Assembly: GCA_050010255.1 (NCBI GenBank)
Contig: JBEKLJ010000008.1
Span: 1 to 31,188, forward strand
From: JBEKLJ01 sp050010255
GTDB taxonomy: Bacteria; Acidobacteriota; Terriglobia; Bryobacterales; Bryobacteraceae
Length of the DNA: 31,188 bases
Direction: 5' to 3'
Part shown: piece by piece, positions 8,281 through 16,800 of the stretch
How the letters are laid out: each line of letters begins with the position of its first letter
How positions within the stretch are numbered: the stretch's first letter is position 1
Notes under the pieces: generated by a model
What the model was told of the DNA's origin: nothing
Database searches by the model: none
What the model saw: the letters and a program-made list of their open reading frames with translations, nothing else
Program-made: the position numbers and the translations under genes

Positions 8281-9351
8281 TCAGGAGGCGCGGTCACTGT
8301 TATCGCGCAGCGGCAGCGCGTGCGCGGGCTCGATTCCCGTCCGGAGGAAAGACTTTTCGCAGTCCGCCGTGGACGGCCCGCGCAGGTTGCCCTCCAGGTA
8401 GGCCAGGCCGGGGCAGCGCGTGCAGGTTCCCAGATGAACGCAGGAGGAGCACGTCGCCAGGTCGCGCGCGCGGATCGAGCGAATTTCCTGGAACTGCGGC
8501 GAATGGCGCCAGACGTCCGCGAACGGCTGCAAGCGCACGTTGCCGCAGCTCAGCGGGAACTGCACGCAGGGGTACAGCTCTCCGTAAGGTGACACGTAGC
8601 ACGCCGTGTGACCCGCGCTGCACGGGATGCCATTCAGGATGCTCTGGTCGACGGGTCCCGGTGGAGCGGTAAAGCAGGCAACATCCCCTACCAGGGTCTC
8701 GTCGCGGAAGATCCGCTCCAGCTCGCCGCGGGGGACGTTCAGCGCGAGGATCGACCGATCGCGGCTCAAGTGGGGGGTGATGGTCGGGTCGATCGTGTAC
8801 TCGGCCTCCAGCTCGGAAGCCAGCGCCTTCACCCCGGCGTGGTCCCGTGCGTTCGGCCGCATCAGGACGTTAGCCACCACCACGCGGATCCCCTGCGCGC
8901 GCAGCAGGCGAATGCCGGCCAGCGAGCGCTCCAGGGAACCCGGCGCCTGGGTGATGGAATCGTGCACCTGGGGACGGTGCGAGTAGATGCTGACCTGCAC
9001 GTGCCTGATTTCGAGCGCGCTCAGGCGCACGGCGTCGCGCTCGCGGATCAGCGTGGCATTGGTCTTCAACTTCACGTCGAACAAGAGCGTGCGCGCGTGC
9101 TCGAGAATCGGAAAGAGGTCCTCCCGCAAGAAAACCTCTCCGCCGCTCACGCTCAGAAACAGCACTCCGGCGCGGGCCATCTGGTTCAGAAGATCCCGGA
9201 GCTCGCTGGCGCTCATTTCCCCCCGATCGTCGTGATCGAGGTAACAGTGGATGCAACGCTGGTTGCAGCGGTAGGTCAGGTCCAGTTGCGCACTGATCGG
9301 GACGCCCAGCTCCAGGGCCTTGGCGGTCACCCGCTCCATCGTAGAAGTCAT
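8281..9351 (-). CDS. Radical SAM/SPASM protein, peptide locus A
   Basis: A 356-residue radical SAM enzyme. CNQRCIHC (C29, C33, C36) is the CX3CX2C motif that binds the SAM-reducing 4Fe-4S cluster, and SVSGGEVFLRED is the GGE segment that contacts SAM. The C-terminal 110 residues form a SPASM domain: CYVSPYGELYPC, then CSSCVHLGTCTRC and a final Cys in ADCEKSF, enough for one or two auxiliary clusters. Enzymes of this build (PqqE, AlbA and relatives) install bonds in ribosomal peptides. It is the last gene of locus A, 19 bases after the PqqD-like gene. The likely substrate is the small Cys-containing peptide at the head of the operon. The type of bond formed cannot be read from sequence. Confidence 0.9.
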   Translation of the reverse strand: MTSTMERVTAKALELGVPISAQLDLTYRCNQRCIHCYLDHDDRGEMSASELRDLLNQMARAGVLFLSVSGGEVFLREDLFPILEHARTLLFDVKLKTNATLIRERDAVRLSALEIRHVQVSIYSHRPQVHDSITQAPGSLERSLAGIRLLRAQGIRVVVANVLMRPNARDHAGVKALASELEAEYTIDPTITPHLSRDRSILALNVPRGELERIFRDETLVGDVACFTAPPGPVDQSILNGIPCSAGHTACYVSPYGELYPCVQFPLSCGNVRLQPFADVWRHSPQFQEIRSIRARDLATCSSCVHLGTCTRCPGLAYLEGNLRGPSTADCEKSFLRTGIEPAHALPLRDNSDRAS

Positions 9352-9370
9352 CTGGGCAGCCTTGAGAGCT

Positions 9371-9667
9371 TCACGCGGCGTCCGGGAAAGGCTGGTCCGA
9401 GCTTAGCAGGATTCCGTGAGCGGATAGCTCCCGAACCAGCTCCTCGGCGTCCCGCAGCGCAGTCTCCGGATCGACCGCGTACTCCGCGCAGACGCGCTGT
9501 TCGACGATCTCGCGAAGCGGTGTCCGGCCATCCGCGGCGAGCCAGATCGCCGTTGCGATATCGTTCAGGCTGAACAGCGCGGAGTCCTCGGCCGAGATGA
9601 CGATCATCTCACCGCCCAGCAGCCGGGCAGCAATCCGCGGGCTCCGTGCGATGTACTGGGCCCTCAT
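9371..9667 (-). CDS. PqqD-like peptide chaperone (RRE), locus A
   Basis: A 98-residue PqqD-family protein. LGGEMIVISAEDSALFSLND followed by IATAIWLAADG is the family's beta-strand and helix pattern, and the C-terminal half (REIVEQRVCAEY, then DAEELVRELSAHGILL) forms the remaining winged-helix part. PqqD-like domains bind the leader of a precursor peptide and present it to a radical SAM or other enzyme. The start is the ATG overlapping the stop of the HprK-like gene (ATGA); the frame also has a GTG five codons earlier. Its position directly before the radical SAM gene fits a PqqD/PqqE-like pair. Not every PqqD-like protein handles a RiPP, so the peptide role rests on the neighbours. Confidence 0.87.
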   Translation of the reverse strand: MRAQYIARSPRIAARLLGGEMIVISAEDSALFSLNDIATAIWLAADGRTPLREIVEQRVCAEYAVDPETALRDAEELVRELSAHGILLSSDQPFPDAA

Positions 9668-10581
9668 ACAACCATTTCCCACACCCGGGCATCCGGCGCG
9701 AAAGTCAGCCGGTAAGTGGGTACCTGAGTCACGAAGTCGCAGGCAGCCTGAAACAACTGGCCCACCGGCCCCCTCTCGCGGGCAAAGAACAGGATGTCCT
9801 CCAGCAGCCGCCTTGCGGCCTCCGCCGGGCCGACCGGTTCGAGCCGGTTGGCGTCACCCTTCGCCAGCAGATAGAGCGCCGCCACCGGAGCCGACGCGTT
9901 CACTCCCGGCTTCGCCAGTTCGCCGGTGAAGGGGGTGCCGTAGCACCAGTAGCCCTCGGGGCGCTTGCGGACATAGGAGACTTCGTCGGTAAACAAGGTA
10001 ACGTCCGTCGGCGCCAAACTGGCGATCGTGGTTTTCCCGGCGCCGGACGGACCCGCGAACAGAAAGGCCCTGCCGTTCCGCGAACCGCTGGCTGCATGCA
10101 GGAGAAAGCCGCCCGTGCCCGCCAGCATCAGCGTGTGCACGATGCGCAGCACCGAGTCGATGGAGTACGGGTTAGCCGACTGCCGAATGCGCCCCCGCCG
10201 GGCAGCCGGATCGAACTCCGCCCAAAAGTCCCCCCGCTCCAACCACCAGCGGCCGGCTGCCGTCGTAACTCGCAAGTCGTCATCCAGGGACGCCGCCTCC
10301 GGCGATACCAACTCCACGTCGAATTCCACGGCGGGCAGCGCGCCGGGTGTGAGGAAGCCGGCGTAACGTTCCTGCAACATGCCGGTGAAACAGGAGTCGG
10401 AAGTCCGCAGGCCGATCGGCAGATCGCCGATGTTCAGGATCACCTCCAGCGCGCGCGGAGCGGCTAGCAGCCCGTGGCGAAAGTCAGTCTCGGGGCCGGG
10501 AGCGGCGCGAAGTCGTTGATTTGCCGTGCCGGCCAATTCGGCTGCGAGACCTTCGCCACGGGGTCCTAGGGGAGGCAACAT
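9664..10581 (-). CDS. HprK-like P-loop kinase, locus A
   Basis: About 305 residues, resembling the catalytic domain of HPr kinase. GFLLHAASG leads into the Walker A loop FLFAGPSGAGKTTIASL (G177-T184). LFTDEVSYVR supplies the Walker B/acidic segment and YGTPFTGE follows. The C-terminus VPTYRLTFAPDARVWE is shared with the kinase of locus B. Family members outside sugar control occur in peptide clusters; those in some lasso peptide clusters phosphorylate the C-terminal serine of the precursor. The start is uncertain. The chosen ATG overlaps the S26 gene by 16 bases and a GGAGGGG touches it too closely to act in the usual way, so a later start before LEVILNIG is possible. No HPr or PTS gene is nearby. 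Confidence 0.82.
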   Translation of the reverse strand: MLPPLGPRGEGLAAELAGTANQRLRAAPGPETDFRHGLLAAPRALEVILNIGDLPIGLRTSDSCFTGMLQERYAGFLTPGALPAVEFDVELVSPEAASLDDDLRVTTAAGRWWLERGDFWAEFDPAARRGRIRQSANPYSIDSVLRIVHTLMLAGTGGFLLHAASGSRNGRAFLFAGPSGAGKTTIASLAPTDVTLFTDEVSYVRKRPEGYWCYGTPFTGELAKPGVNASAPVAALYLLAKGDANRLEPVGPAEAARRLLEDILFFARERGPVGQLFQAACDFVTQVPTYRLTFAPDARVWEMVV

Positions 10582-11063
10582 CCCCTCCACGCGGGGACGG
10601 CGGCCGCCATGCGGCGTGCGCCGACGAGGATGCGCGTGGCCCAGGTGGAACGCCGCGCCAGCCACGCGAGGAGCGCTTCGCCAGCGCTCAACTGCCGGCG
10701 GGGAACCCGGTGGTTCTGGCCCGAAACGACGGCGCTCACCCGTCCGAGCAGCTCCGAAGCGGGCGCCGGCGGGTCGTTCTCGGACAACGCGTCACCACGC
10801 GTCACCAGGAGCGTGTCGCCCTCCGTTTCCAGTTTCGCCAGCAGCCTGTGGATCCGCAGGCCGCCGGACCACCGGCAGAGCACAAGGTCGCCAGGCGACA
10901 CATGATTGACGTCCGTGCGGCGCACCAGCAGAGTATCTCGCGGCCACAAGGCCGGGATCATGCTGGCTCCTTGCACGGTCAAGCGGATCTCACCGAAAGA
11001 CGCCAAGGCTTCGAGCGCCAGATCGCGTTTGACTGACTCACGCACGCACGCCGAATCAAGCAT
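10566..11063 (-). CDS. S26-family peptidase with Ser/His active site, locus A
   Basis: A 165-residue protein with the signal-peptidase fold signatures. LTVQGASMIPALWPRDTLLV has the nucleophile Ser34. SPGDLVLCR precedes LRIHRLLA, where His72 stands in the place of the bacterial general-base lysine, as in the ER/archaeal/SipW type. LVTRGDALSENDPP is the late conserved box. It has no N-terminal membrane anchor, unlike a housekeeping signal peptidase, so it may be cytosolic or only peripherally bound. It may cut the peptide precursor or serve another maturation step; this is inference. A GTG 21 bases earlier overlaps the precursor's TGA (GTGA) and would add seven residues; the ATG fits the paralogue in locus B better. 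Confidence 0.82.
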   Translation of the reverse strand: MLDSACVRESVKRDLALEALASFGEIRLTVQGASMIPALWPRDTLLVRRTDVNHVSPGDLVLCRWSGGLRIHRLLAKLETEGDTLLVTRGDALSENDPPAPASELLGRVSAVVSGQNHRVPRRQLSAGEALLAWLARRSTWATRILVGARRMAAAVPAWRGCCLP

Positions 11064-11080
11064 CGGAATCCGCCGCCGTG

Positions 11081-11260
11081 TCACGAGTTCTTGCGATTGA
11101 ACTTGCACTGCGACTGGGTGACTTGAATCTTCCCGCAGGCGAGCGCCGTGGTCTCAAACACGCGCTCACGGTGGAATTCCGGCTTCCGGTAGGACTTCTT
11201 CTGCGCCGGGGGTTCCGCAGCCGGCTGAGAGTCCCTTTCTGCCTGCTCGCGCTCGCTCAT
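11081..11260 (-). CDS. Candidate RiPP precursor peptide A
   Basis: A 59-residue peptide. The ATG is preceded by GGAG with about 8 bases spacing; the frame runs further upstream, but without a comparable site. The first 20 residues are acidic and Ala/Pro/Glu-rich, then comes KKSYRKPEFHRERVFET, then the Cys-containing end ALACGKIQVTQSQCKF and NRKNS. YxKPEF fits the YxxPx(L/F) pattern that PqqD-like domains recognise in lasso-type leaders, and the second peptide here has YQKPEL at the same place. Two Cys, three Gln and several Thr/Ser are available for modification, and the last residue is Ser. It is the first gene of the operon that continues into S26, HprK, PqqD and radical SAM genes. Product and activity are unknown. 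Confidence 0.75.
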   Translation of the reverse strand: MSEREQAERDSQPAAEPPAQKKSYRKPEFHRERVFETTALACGKIQVTQSQCKFNRKNS

Positions 11261-11370
11261 CTCGAGCTCTCCGTTTCTCGGTTCGCGAACTGGAACCACG
11301 GCCTGCACCGCTTGAATGACACTCTTACCTTCTCGTCCCACGGCGCGGTCCCCGCTGTGGTTCTTCTCGG

Positions 11371-11376
11371 ATTATA
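11371..11376 (-). promoter_or_regulatory. Consensus -10 box of peptide locus A
   Basis: On the minus strand this reads TATAAT, about 110 bases before the precursor ATG, so the leader would be near 100 bases. No recognisable -35 lies 16-18 bases upstream; instead a pair of direct repeats begins just beyond that position, which fits an activator-dependent promoter. Confidence 0.6.
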
Positions 11377-11404
11377 ACGCAAGCAGAGCCGTCCCGCATG
11401 GTGC

Positions 11405-11427
11405 GTTTGGTACCACCAGTTTGGTAC
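11405..11427 (-). repeat. Two direct repeats upstream of the locus A promoter, possible activator site
   Basis: GTTTGGTAC occurs twice (11405-11413 and 11419-11427) with a 14-base period; on the minus strand the unit reads GTACCAAAC. Relative to the start inferred from the TATAAT box the units centre near -45 and -59, where activators that replace a weak -35 bind. No regulator gene is in the window. Confidence 0.45.
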
Positions 11428-11543
11428 TATCCAGGCTTCATAAAGGCCTTCGATGAGTGCGCCGGCAGCGTCACACCGCTGTCTTCGAGCAAGACCAGGC
11501 ACGCCACGTCCTGAATCGTGTTAGTAGTACTAGGCCGGTATGG

Positions 11544-11575
11544 CCATTCCAGACGTGACGCCGGAATGGTATTCT
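11544..11575 (+). promoter_or_regulatory. Inverted repeat and -10-like box before the secreted-protein gene
   Basis: CCATTCC and GGAATGG form a 7-base inverted repeat around a 12-base centre, followed directly by TATTCT, a -10-like hexamer about 90 bases before the gene start. It could be an operator overlapping a promoter or a hairpin in the leader. The whole 400-base stretch between the divergent genes is otherwise empty apart from the locus A promoter signals. Confidence 0.35.
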
Positions 11576-11661
11576 ATTCTAGCCTGCCGATGGTGTGCGG
11601 GAGCCGCTCGAAGCCCCCTCGCGGGACTTTCGGCACGCACTGGTTTCGTTGTGAGGTGAGT

Positions 11662-13368
11662 ATGAGAGGCGCTGTCGTTGCCGTTCTGATCGTTTTAGCC
11701 GTGCTTGCGTTGAGCGGCCAGGGTATAGGCATTCTGAAGCACACACCGGTAAGCGTGGTATCCGACTGGACTCAGAGGCACGTTATCTTCTCCCAGCCGG
11801 ACTCGATCGGCGTGATGATCGACATCAGCCGCGATCCCCGCTACTGGCAGCAACAGTGGCGCCGCTATGCGGTTGCGGCTGCGGCTGGAAGGGTCGGTTT
11901 GCAGGGCGCCGCCAGTCTTAGTCTGCAGGGCGTGGCCGTTCCGAATAGGCCAGCCCCAGCCGGCGGCCGGGACTGGAGCGTCAGCTTGGGTGGCGCCAGC
12001 GTCCGGCCGCAGTCGTTTCCCGCCAAGTTTACTTTTGACGTAACGACGCCCCCAAGCTGCACCGCGGACTTCGTGGTGACTGGAATCAACGGGACCCCTG
12101 GGAGCGGTCAGGCCAACATCATTGGGCTGAATCGGCTCTACACCAATGCCAGCGGCACAGGTTACTGTCCCACCGCGACTGGGCCGGCATTCATGTTTGC
12201 CTACAGTGTGGGTAGTGGGCCCGTACCGGCAGCGGTGGTCCTCTCCTTGGATGGCAAGAAGGTCGCCTACAGCGAGAATAACGGCGCTAGCACGTACTTC
12301 CACGTTCTGACCTATGCGACCGGCACGGGGAACGGAACCGACGCCACGCACCCCGTTGTGCCAGGCACGGGGAACACCGCCACGGACAGCAGAGTGCTCT
12401 TGGGAGAGACGACGACGACCACGCCCTTCGTGGACTACTTGCGCGATGTCGCTTACGTCACCACCACCACCCATGTGCACAAGATCGCGGGCGTGTTCAA
12501 GGGCACTCCGACGGAAGTGACGGGGGGGACCAGCGGATGGCCGGTCACTATGACTGGCGCGGCAGGCTTGTCGACTCCGGTTTTTGATCAGGTCACGAGA
12601 CACGTCTTCTACAAGGACTTCAATGGCATTGTGTACTACATCGATGATTCGGTGTCGCCCGCGGTGCTGTCCTCAACCACGTTTGCCGTGACTTCAGGCA
12701 ACGATGGCAGCTCCCGTCCCGTAATCGTTGACAGCACCAGGGGGAAGATCTACGCAGCCAGCAACGGCGCAACCGGAACCTATTCCGTGATCGGCCAAGC
12801 GGATACGAGCTTGGGCAGCCAGGTGAGAGTGAACGTCGGCTCCGCAGATGCCAACGGCGCCACGTCATTTGGCCCTGACTTGAATAACGCCTACTACGCG
12901 GGCCCTTTGAGCAGCGCTTATCTGTACGCCGTCGGAAACGACAGGTCGGGCAACCTCAGGCCGGCACTCTATCGCATTGGCTTCACCACGGGGTGGGTAA
13001 TGAGTAGTACGACGCATGACGGGCCTATTCTACTGACGACCGCGACCGCTGCCGCTGGCGTAAGGGCCTCTCCGCTGACGGAGTTTTACAACACTGGTAC
13101 TACACCCGCTAAGGATTTCCTGTTCGCGGGGATTACGGACTCCTGTTCCACCGGTGTGACCGGCGGCTGCATCCGGAGCATCGACATCACCGACCCTGCG
13201 ACGTTCCCAACCGCGACTAGCGTCAATACTGTGATTCTGGGCGCCGCTGGGGGCACCAGCGGAATCACGGTGGACAATGTCGCAACGTGCACCGGGTGCT
13301 CGAGCGTCTACTATGTGACCCTGACCGGGAACACGCTGGTCAAAGCCACTCAGGCCGGGCTGCTATAG
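11662..13368 (+). CDS. Secreted protein of unknown function, likely beta-rich repeat domain
   Basis: A 568-residue protein starting MRGAVVAVLIVLAVLALSGQ, a clear signal peptide or N-terminal anchor; GAGGTGAG just before the ATG is a good ribosome site, so the longer frame upstream was not used. The body is rich in Gly, Thr, Ser and Val. Segments such as RDWSVSLGGASVRPQSFPAK, VVLSLDGKKVAYSENN and VIVDSTRGKIYAASNGA recur at intervals and resemble propeller-like blades of secreted Acidobacteria proteins that I know only as uncharacterised. Four Cys lie in pairs near the C-terminus (STGVTGGC and CTGCSSVYYV among them). It is divergent from precursor A and lies between the two peptide loci, so it could be a surface partner of that system or an unrelated envelope protein. 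Confidence 0.8.
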   Translation: MRGAVVAVLIVLAVLALSGQGIGILKHTPVSVVSDWTQRHVIFSQPDSIGVMIDISRDPRYWQQQWRRYAVAAAAGRVGLQGAASLSLQGVAVPNRPAPAGGRDWSVSLGGASVRPQSFPAKFTFDVTTPPSCTADFVVTGINGTPGSGQANIIGLNRLYTNASGTGYCPTATGPAFMFAYSVGSGPVPAAVVLSLDGKKVAYSENNGASTYFHVLTYATGTGNGTDATHPVVPGTGNTATDSRVLLGETTTTTPFVDYLRDVAYVTTTTHVHKIAGVFKGTPTEVTGGTSGWPVTMTGAAGLSTPVFDQVTRHVFYKDFNGIVYYIDDSVSPAVLSSTTFAVTSGNDGSSRPVIVDSTRGKIYAASNGATGTYSVIGQADTSLGSQVRVNVGSADANGATSFGPDLNNAYYAGPLSSAYLYAVGNDRSGNLRPALYRIGFTTGWVMSSTTHDGPILLTTATAAAGVRASPLTEFYNTGTTPAKDFLFAGITDSCSTGVTGGCIRSIDITDPATFPTATSVNTVILGAAGGTSGITVDNVATCTGCSSVYYVTLTGNTLVKATQAGLL

Positions 13369-13408
13369 CGCGGGCGGCTGCCGGTCGAGCCATGGCCCCT
13401 GCACGTGC

Positions 13409-13445
13409 GGCGAGTTCGCCGCATCAAGCAGGGTGTGTCTTCGCT
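13409..13445. repeat. Copy 1 of a 37-bp repeat, left of the 175-bp element
   Basis: Thirty-seven bases match 20664-20700 with two differences. The unit contains GCGGCGA-GT-TCGCCGC here, a near-perfect palindrome. In the second copy the same sequence runs straight into the 137-bp pyrK-like match; here the 175-bp element intervenes. Confidence 0.85.
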
Positions 13446-13620
13446 AGCCCGGATGTTTCACCAGCAATCTGCTGCGGCGCGCGATAGGGCCGCATCTACT
13501 GCGTTGCGCTCGGCCGGCGTCCTCGATCCGTTACGGACCTGCGGGCGCCGGCCGTCGCGCGCCTTGTATCTCGAGCCCTCTCATCGCGCCTCGCTACGAT
13601 TGTGGTGAAACATCCGGGCT
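13446..13620. mobile_element. 175-bp MITE-like element with perfect 18-bp terminal inverted repeats
   Basis: The ends AGCCCGGATGTTTCACCA (13446-13463) and TGGTGAAACATCCGGGCT (13603-13620) are exact reverse complements. The inside has no ORF of note, so the element cannot move by itself and would need a transposase in trans. The flanks here match a continuous sequence near 20700, giving an apparent filled and empty site pair. A clear target duplication is not visible, although CTAG and CTGG at the edges could be a diverged one. The transposase family is not identified. Confidence 0.7.
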
Positions 13621-13757
13621 GGCGGCTGAAAGTCACGCCAGGGCATGAACGGGCCGTCGATGCAGGTGAGCGCGCCGGAGGGACTGGCGCACTTCCCGCA
13701 AATGCCGACGCCGCAACTGGTCATGTACTCGATGGCTCCGATGATCCGGTCCTCGCC
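13621..13757 (-). pseudogene. Fragment of a pyrK-like gene 3' end
   Basis: These 137 bases match the 3' end of the PyrD-PyrK gene with three differences, one of them at the element junction. The two internal differences are both synonymous (Pro and Ser codons in the SPSG loop). On the minus strand it encodes the 2Fe-2S cysteine motif CGVGICGKC and the following CIDGPFMPWRDFQP. Upstream of 13757 (higher coordinates) only weak similarity continues for about 50 bases, with a shifted frame, so no complete gene is possible. It is a remnant of a second pyrK-like gene or a partial duplication. Confidence 0.75.
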
Positions 13758-13836
13758 CGGCTCCCTGTGGCCCGCGGAAGACGGACCACATCAGGCGGGC
13801 GCCGTCTCGACCCGCATGGACCAGATCGCGCCTGAG
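13758..13836. other. Short convergent spacer
   Basis: Lies between the pyrK-like fragment and the end of the S26/C25 gene. Weak resemblance to the region before the pyrK cysteine motif (MWSVFRG against MVWRCFE) suggests that the remnant once extended here. No terminator hairpin with a T-run is seen. Confidence 0.3.
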
Positions 13837-16800
13837 TTACTGTAGCTTCGTAGCCGGATCGCCGAACAAAATCCAGGTGCGGCGAACGTCCAGATCGCTC
13901 ACGGCCCGCTTGGCGGCGGCTGCGGCCTCGCCGAGCGCTGGAGGAGGGTTGACGTAGAGTGCCCGCATCAGCGCCTTATCCAAGGGTGCCTGCGCCGTCG
14001 AGTTCGTCAGTCCCGAAGAGGCCCAGACGGCTATCGCTCCGCCGGCGGGGGCCTTCATCAGCGCTGTAGCCAGGCTCTCCCCGTACGCGTCGTCCACGAA
14101 GTACCCGTTCAGGCAGGTCATGGAAACGACAAAGGGCAGATAGGGGGAGTTCGTAAGGGCTGCGGCCTCCGAGGAATCCAGCAAACCGCCTGCCCAGACC
14201 TGGTCTGAGCCATGACCGAAGTAGTTGACCAATCCCACTCCCGCGTTCAGGCTGTTCAGGAGTTGGTCATGGGCGCCAAGGCTGCCCTGGGAGATCTCCG
14301 AGACCCCGAGGTAGCCCGGCAATACGGCTTTGAGGGCAGCGGTGTAGCCCTCGAAATCGTTCTCGCCGTCGTTCTGGCCGGTGACCAGCAGTACCTGGTT
14401 CCTCCAACCCGCGCCGCGCGATTGTTCGTACCCGACGATCTTGTTCACCAGCGCCGTGGCCTCATCTGCCGTCACGACCGGCAACCGCCCAACCGCCATC
14501 CGCGGAACACCGTCGCCGGCGAAGTCCGCGAACCAATCGTCCGACGGCGTCTCCAGGAAAGCCGTGTCCACCATCTTCGTAGGCACGAGGTCAAGACCGA
14601 TCCCGAGGTAATCCCGGGGGTCGTAGGTGGCCTCACCCACGAGCAGCACGAACCGCGGCTTTCGATGCCAATTCGCCGCGGCCGAGGCCAGAAAGCTCTT
14701 CAGCGCGTAGGGGCTCTTGGCGCCGTAGTTGAATTCGTCATAGAGGTCCTCGACGTCGACGACCGCCACGGTCAGGCCCTGGCTCTCCCGCAGTGCCTTC
14801 AGCGGCCCCAGACTGCCGAGGAACTTCGCCTGGCCGACCATCACCATATCGGCGCCCAATCCGGCCGCATGCCATGAAGACGGGCGATTCGCGGCGATAC
14901 TCGCCGGCTGAGCGACTTGCGCGTCCGCGAAGGCCAGCAACGTCCTGGTCCCCGGCCCGCGCGTTGCTATCGTGATCGCATAGTTGCCTGCGCTGCGCCG
15001 GACGATCGTTCCCAGCATCGACATGACGTTCCCGGGGTCGGTGATATCCATTACCCTGATCTGCGCGCTGGCGAAGCCGCTGATAGTCACCGCCTGGCCG
15101 CTGGGAGCCGTGAGCCGAAGCGGCCCGCTGTCCGCCACATAGGCGCGGGGATAGGTCAGCAGGACAGTATCGACAACGCTCACATCCGACTCACCGCCTT
15201 CGGCGGCCAGCGTCAAGGTATTGGCGCCCTCCTGTAACAGCTTGTTCGGTATCGCCACCGTGGAGACGCCCACGGACTGGCCGCTGAACTTCAGCGTGCC
15301 CACCGTGGTCCCATTGAGCTGGATCGCGACCTGGTGGGCGCCGGCCGTCGCTCCCTGGAGCGATACCTGCAACTGGGCAGCGCCCGCCGCCGACCGATAC
15401 AGTTGGGCGACATTCAGCACCTGGCTGACCGGCTCCGTGGTCAGCACCGGCCCGAAGAAGTTCTCCGCGTCCCCGTTCAACAAAGCCGCGAAGTAGACGG
15501 TCCGAGGTCGCCACTCGATCGTGAACGGGAAACTTGTGGCTGGCCGCACCGCGGGAGCCCATCCGCTCTGAGACTGCACGCGCAAGCCGGCTTGCCGCCC
15601 GGCTCGCAGCCAGTACGTTCGGGTGCCGGACCACGGCGTGTCCAGCCCCACACCGTAAAACTCCACGGCGTCGCCCGGATCCAGTCTGCCGTCAGCCTCT
15701 CCCTGCACCACCATGGGCTGCTGGACGCCATCCACATACAACTGCAAGGTCCGAGGGTCGGTCCGGAAATCGAGACCGGCCGCCAGCAGATCCGCCTGTC
15801 CCACACGATACCAGCCCTCCGACTGGATACCGATCTTCACGGCCGGACCCGCGGCCAGCTCCCACTGAGACTCGCGGTTCGCAGCACTGTCAGACAGTTG
15901 CGCGAGCTGTTCGAGCGGGTGCGGCGAGGCGGTCGCCGCAGCGCCTGCCGGGACGGCCTCCTGCCCCAGCCGGCTCAGAAACCGGGCCGGAGTTCCGCCG
16001 GAATCCCGTGTCGCGCCCAAACTCGCCATGGAGACGGAGCGCCGGACATCCCTTTGCACCGCGCTTTGCACCGCAGCTCCAGGGACGGCCGGGCCGAACC
16101 AGGTCCGCTCTCCGCTGAGGTCAACTTCCTCCACCCAGTAGGAGGCTGCGCCGCCGGTCGTCTGGTCGTCCCACCAGGAGTGTGAGCGACCCGCGGTGAG
16201 CGGAGTCGCGGGGCCGGCAAACAGCGCGGAGCCCGCCAGCAGCGACTCGTTCAGCTTGACGCGCTGCCCGTTCTGTTCCCGGTAGAGATTAAAACCGAGG
16301 CTCGATACTTCATAGCTGGTGGAGAACTCAATCAGCGTTCCCTCCGGGTGCGCAGTCGCGGTCAGCGAGTGCTCCTTCACCAGCGTGGGTGATCCGGCGA
16401 CCATCGGAATCCCGGCCATATAGTAGGCGCCATCTTTACCGCTGTTCGTCCAGTACTCCCTCATCGGGATTGTCCCGGAGGCCGCGCCAGCGTGGTAGGT
16501 CGCTGAGGCGGTCAGGGTTCTATCTGTGCCAGTTGCCTGCACGAAGCCGCTCCAGAGGGCTGTCTGGCCGGACCCGTGGTTGACTGTGACTTGGCCGTTG
16601 TCGACCGAAAGCACGTCAAATACCAGCCCGTCTGTACCCGGCGCAGTCACTTGCACTGTGACATCGGGAAGATAGGGAGCGGCGGTGCCCGTGCTGTTCG
16701 GCGCGGACGCCGTCACCGCGGCCCCGGGACCGAGCGTCCCGGAGAACACAATCGCCCCCGCGTAGAAGGGGGTTCCGGTGCTCGGCACGGTTCCGTCAAA

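Noticed and set aside
8281..9667. PQQ biosynthesis (PqqD/PqqE)
   Set aside because: No PqqA with its Glu and Tyr pair, no PqqB or PqqC, and the HprK and S26 genes do not belong to that pathway.
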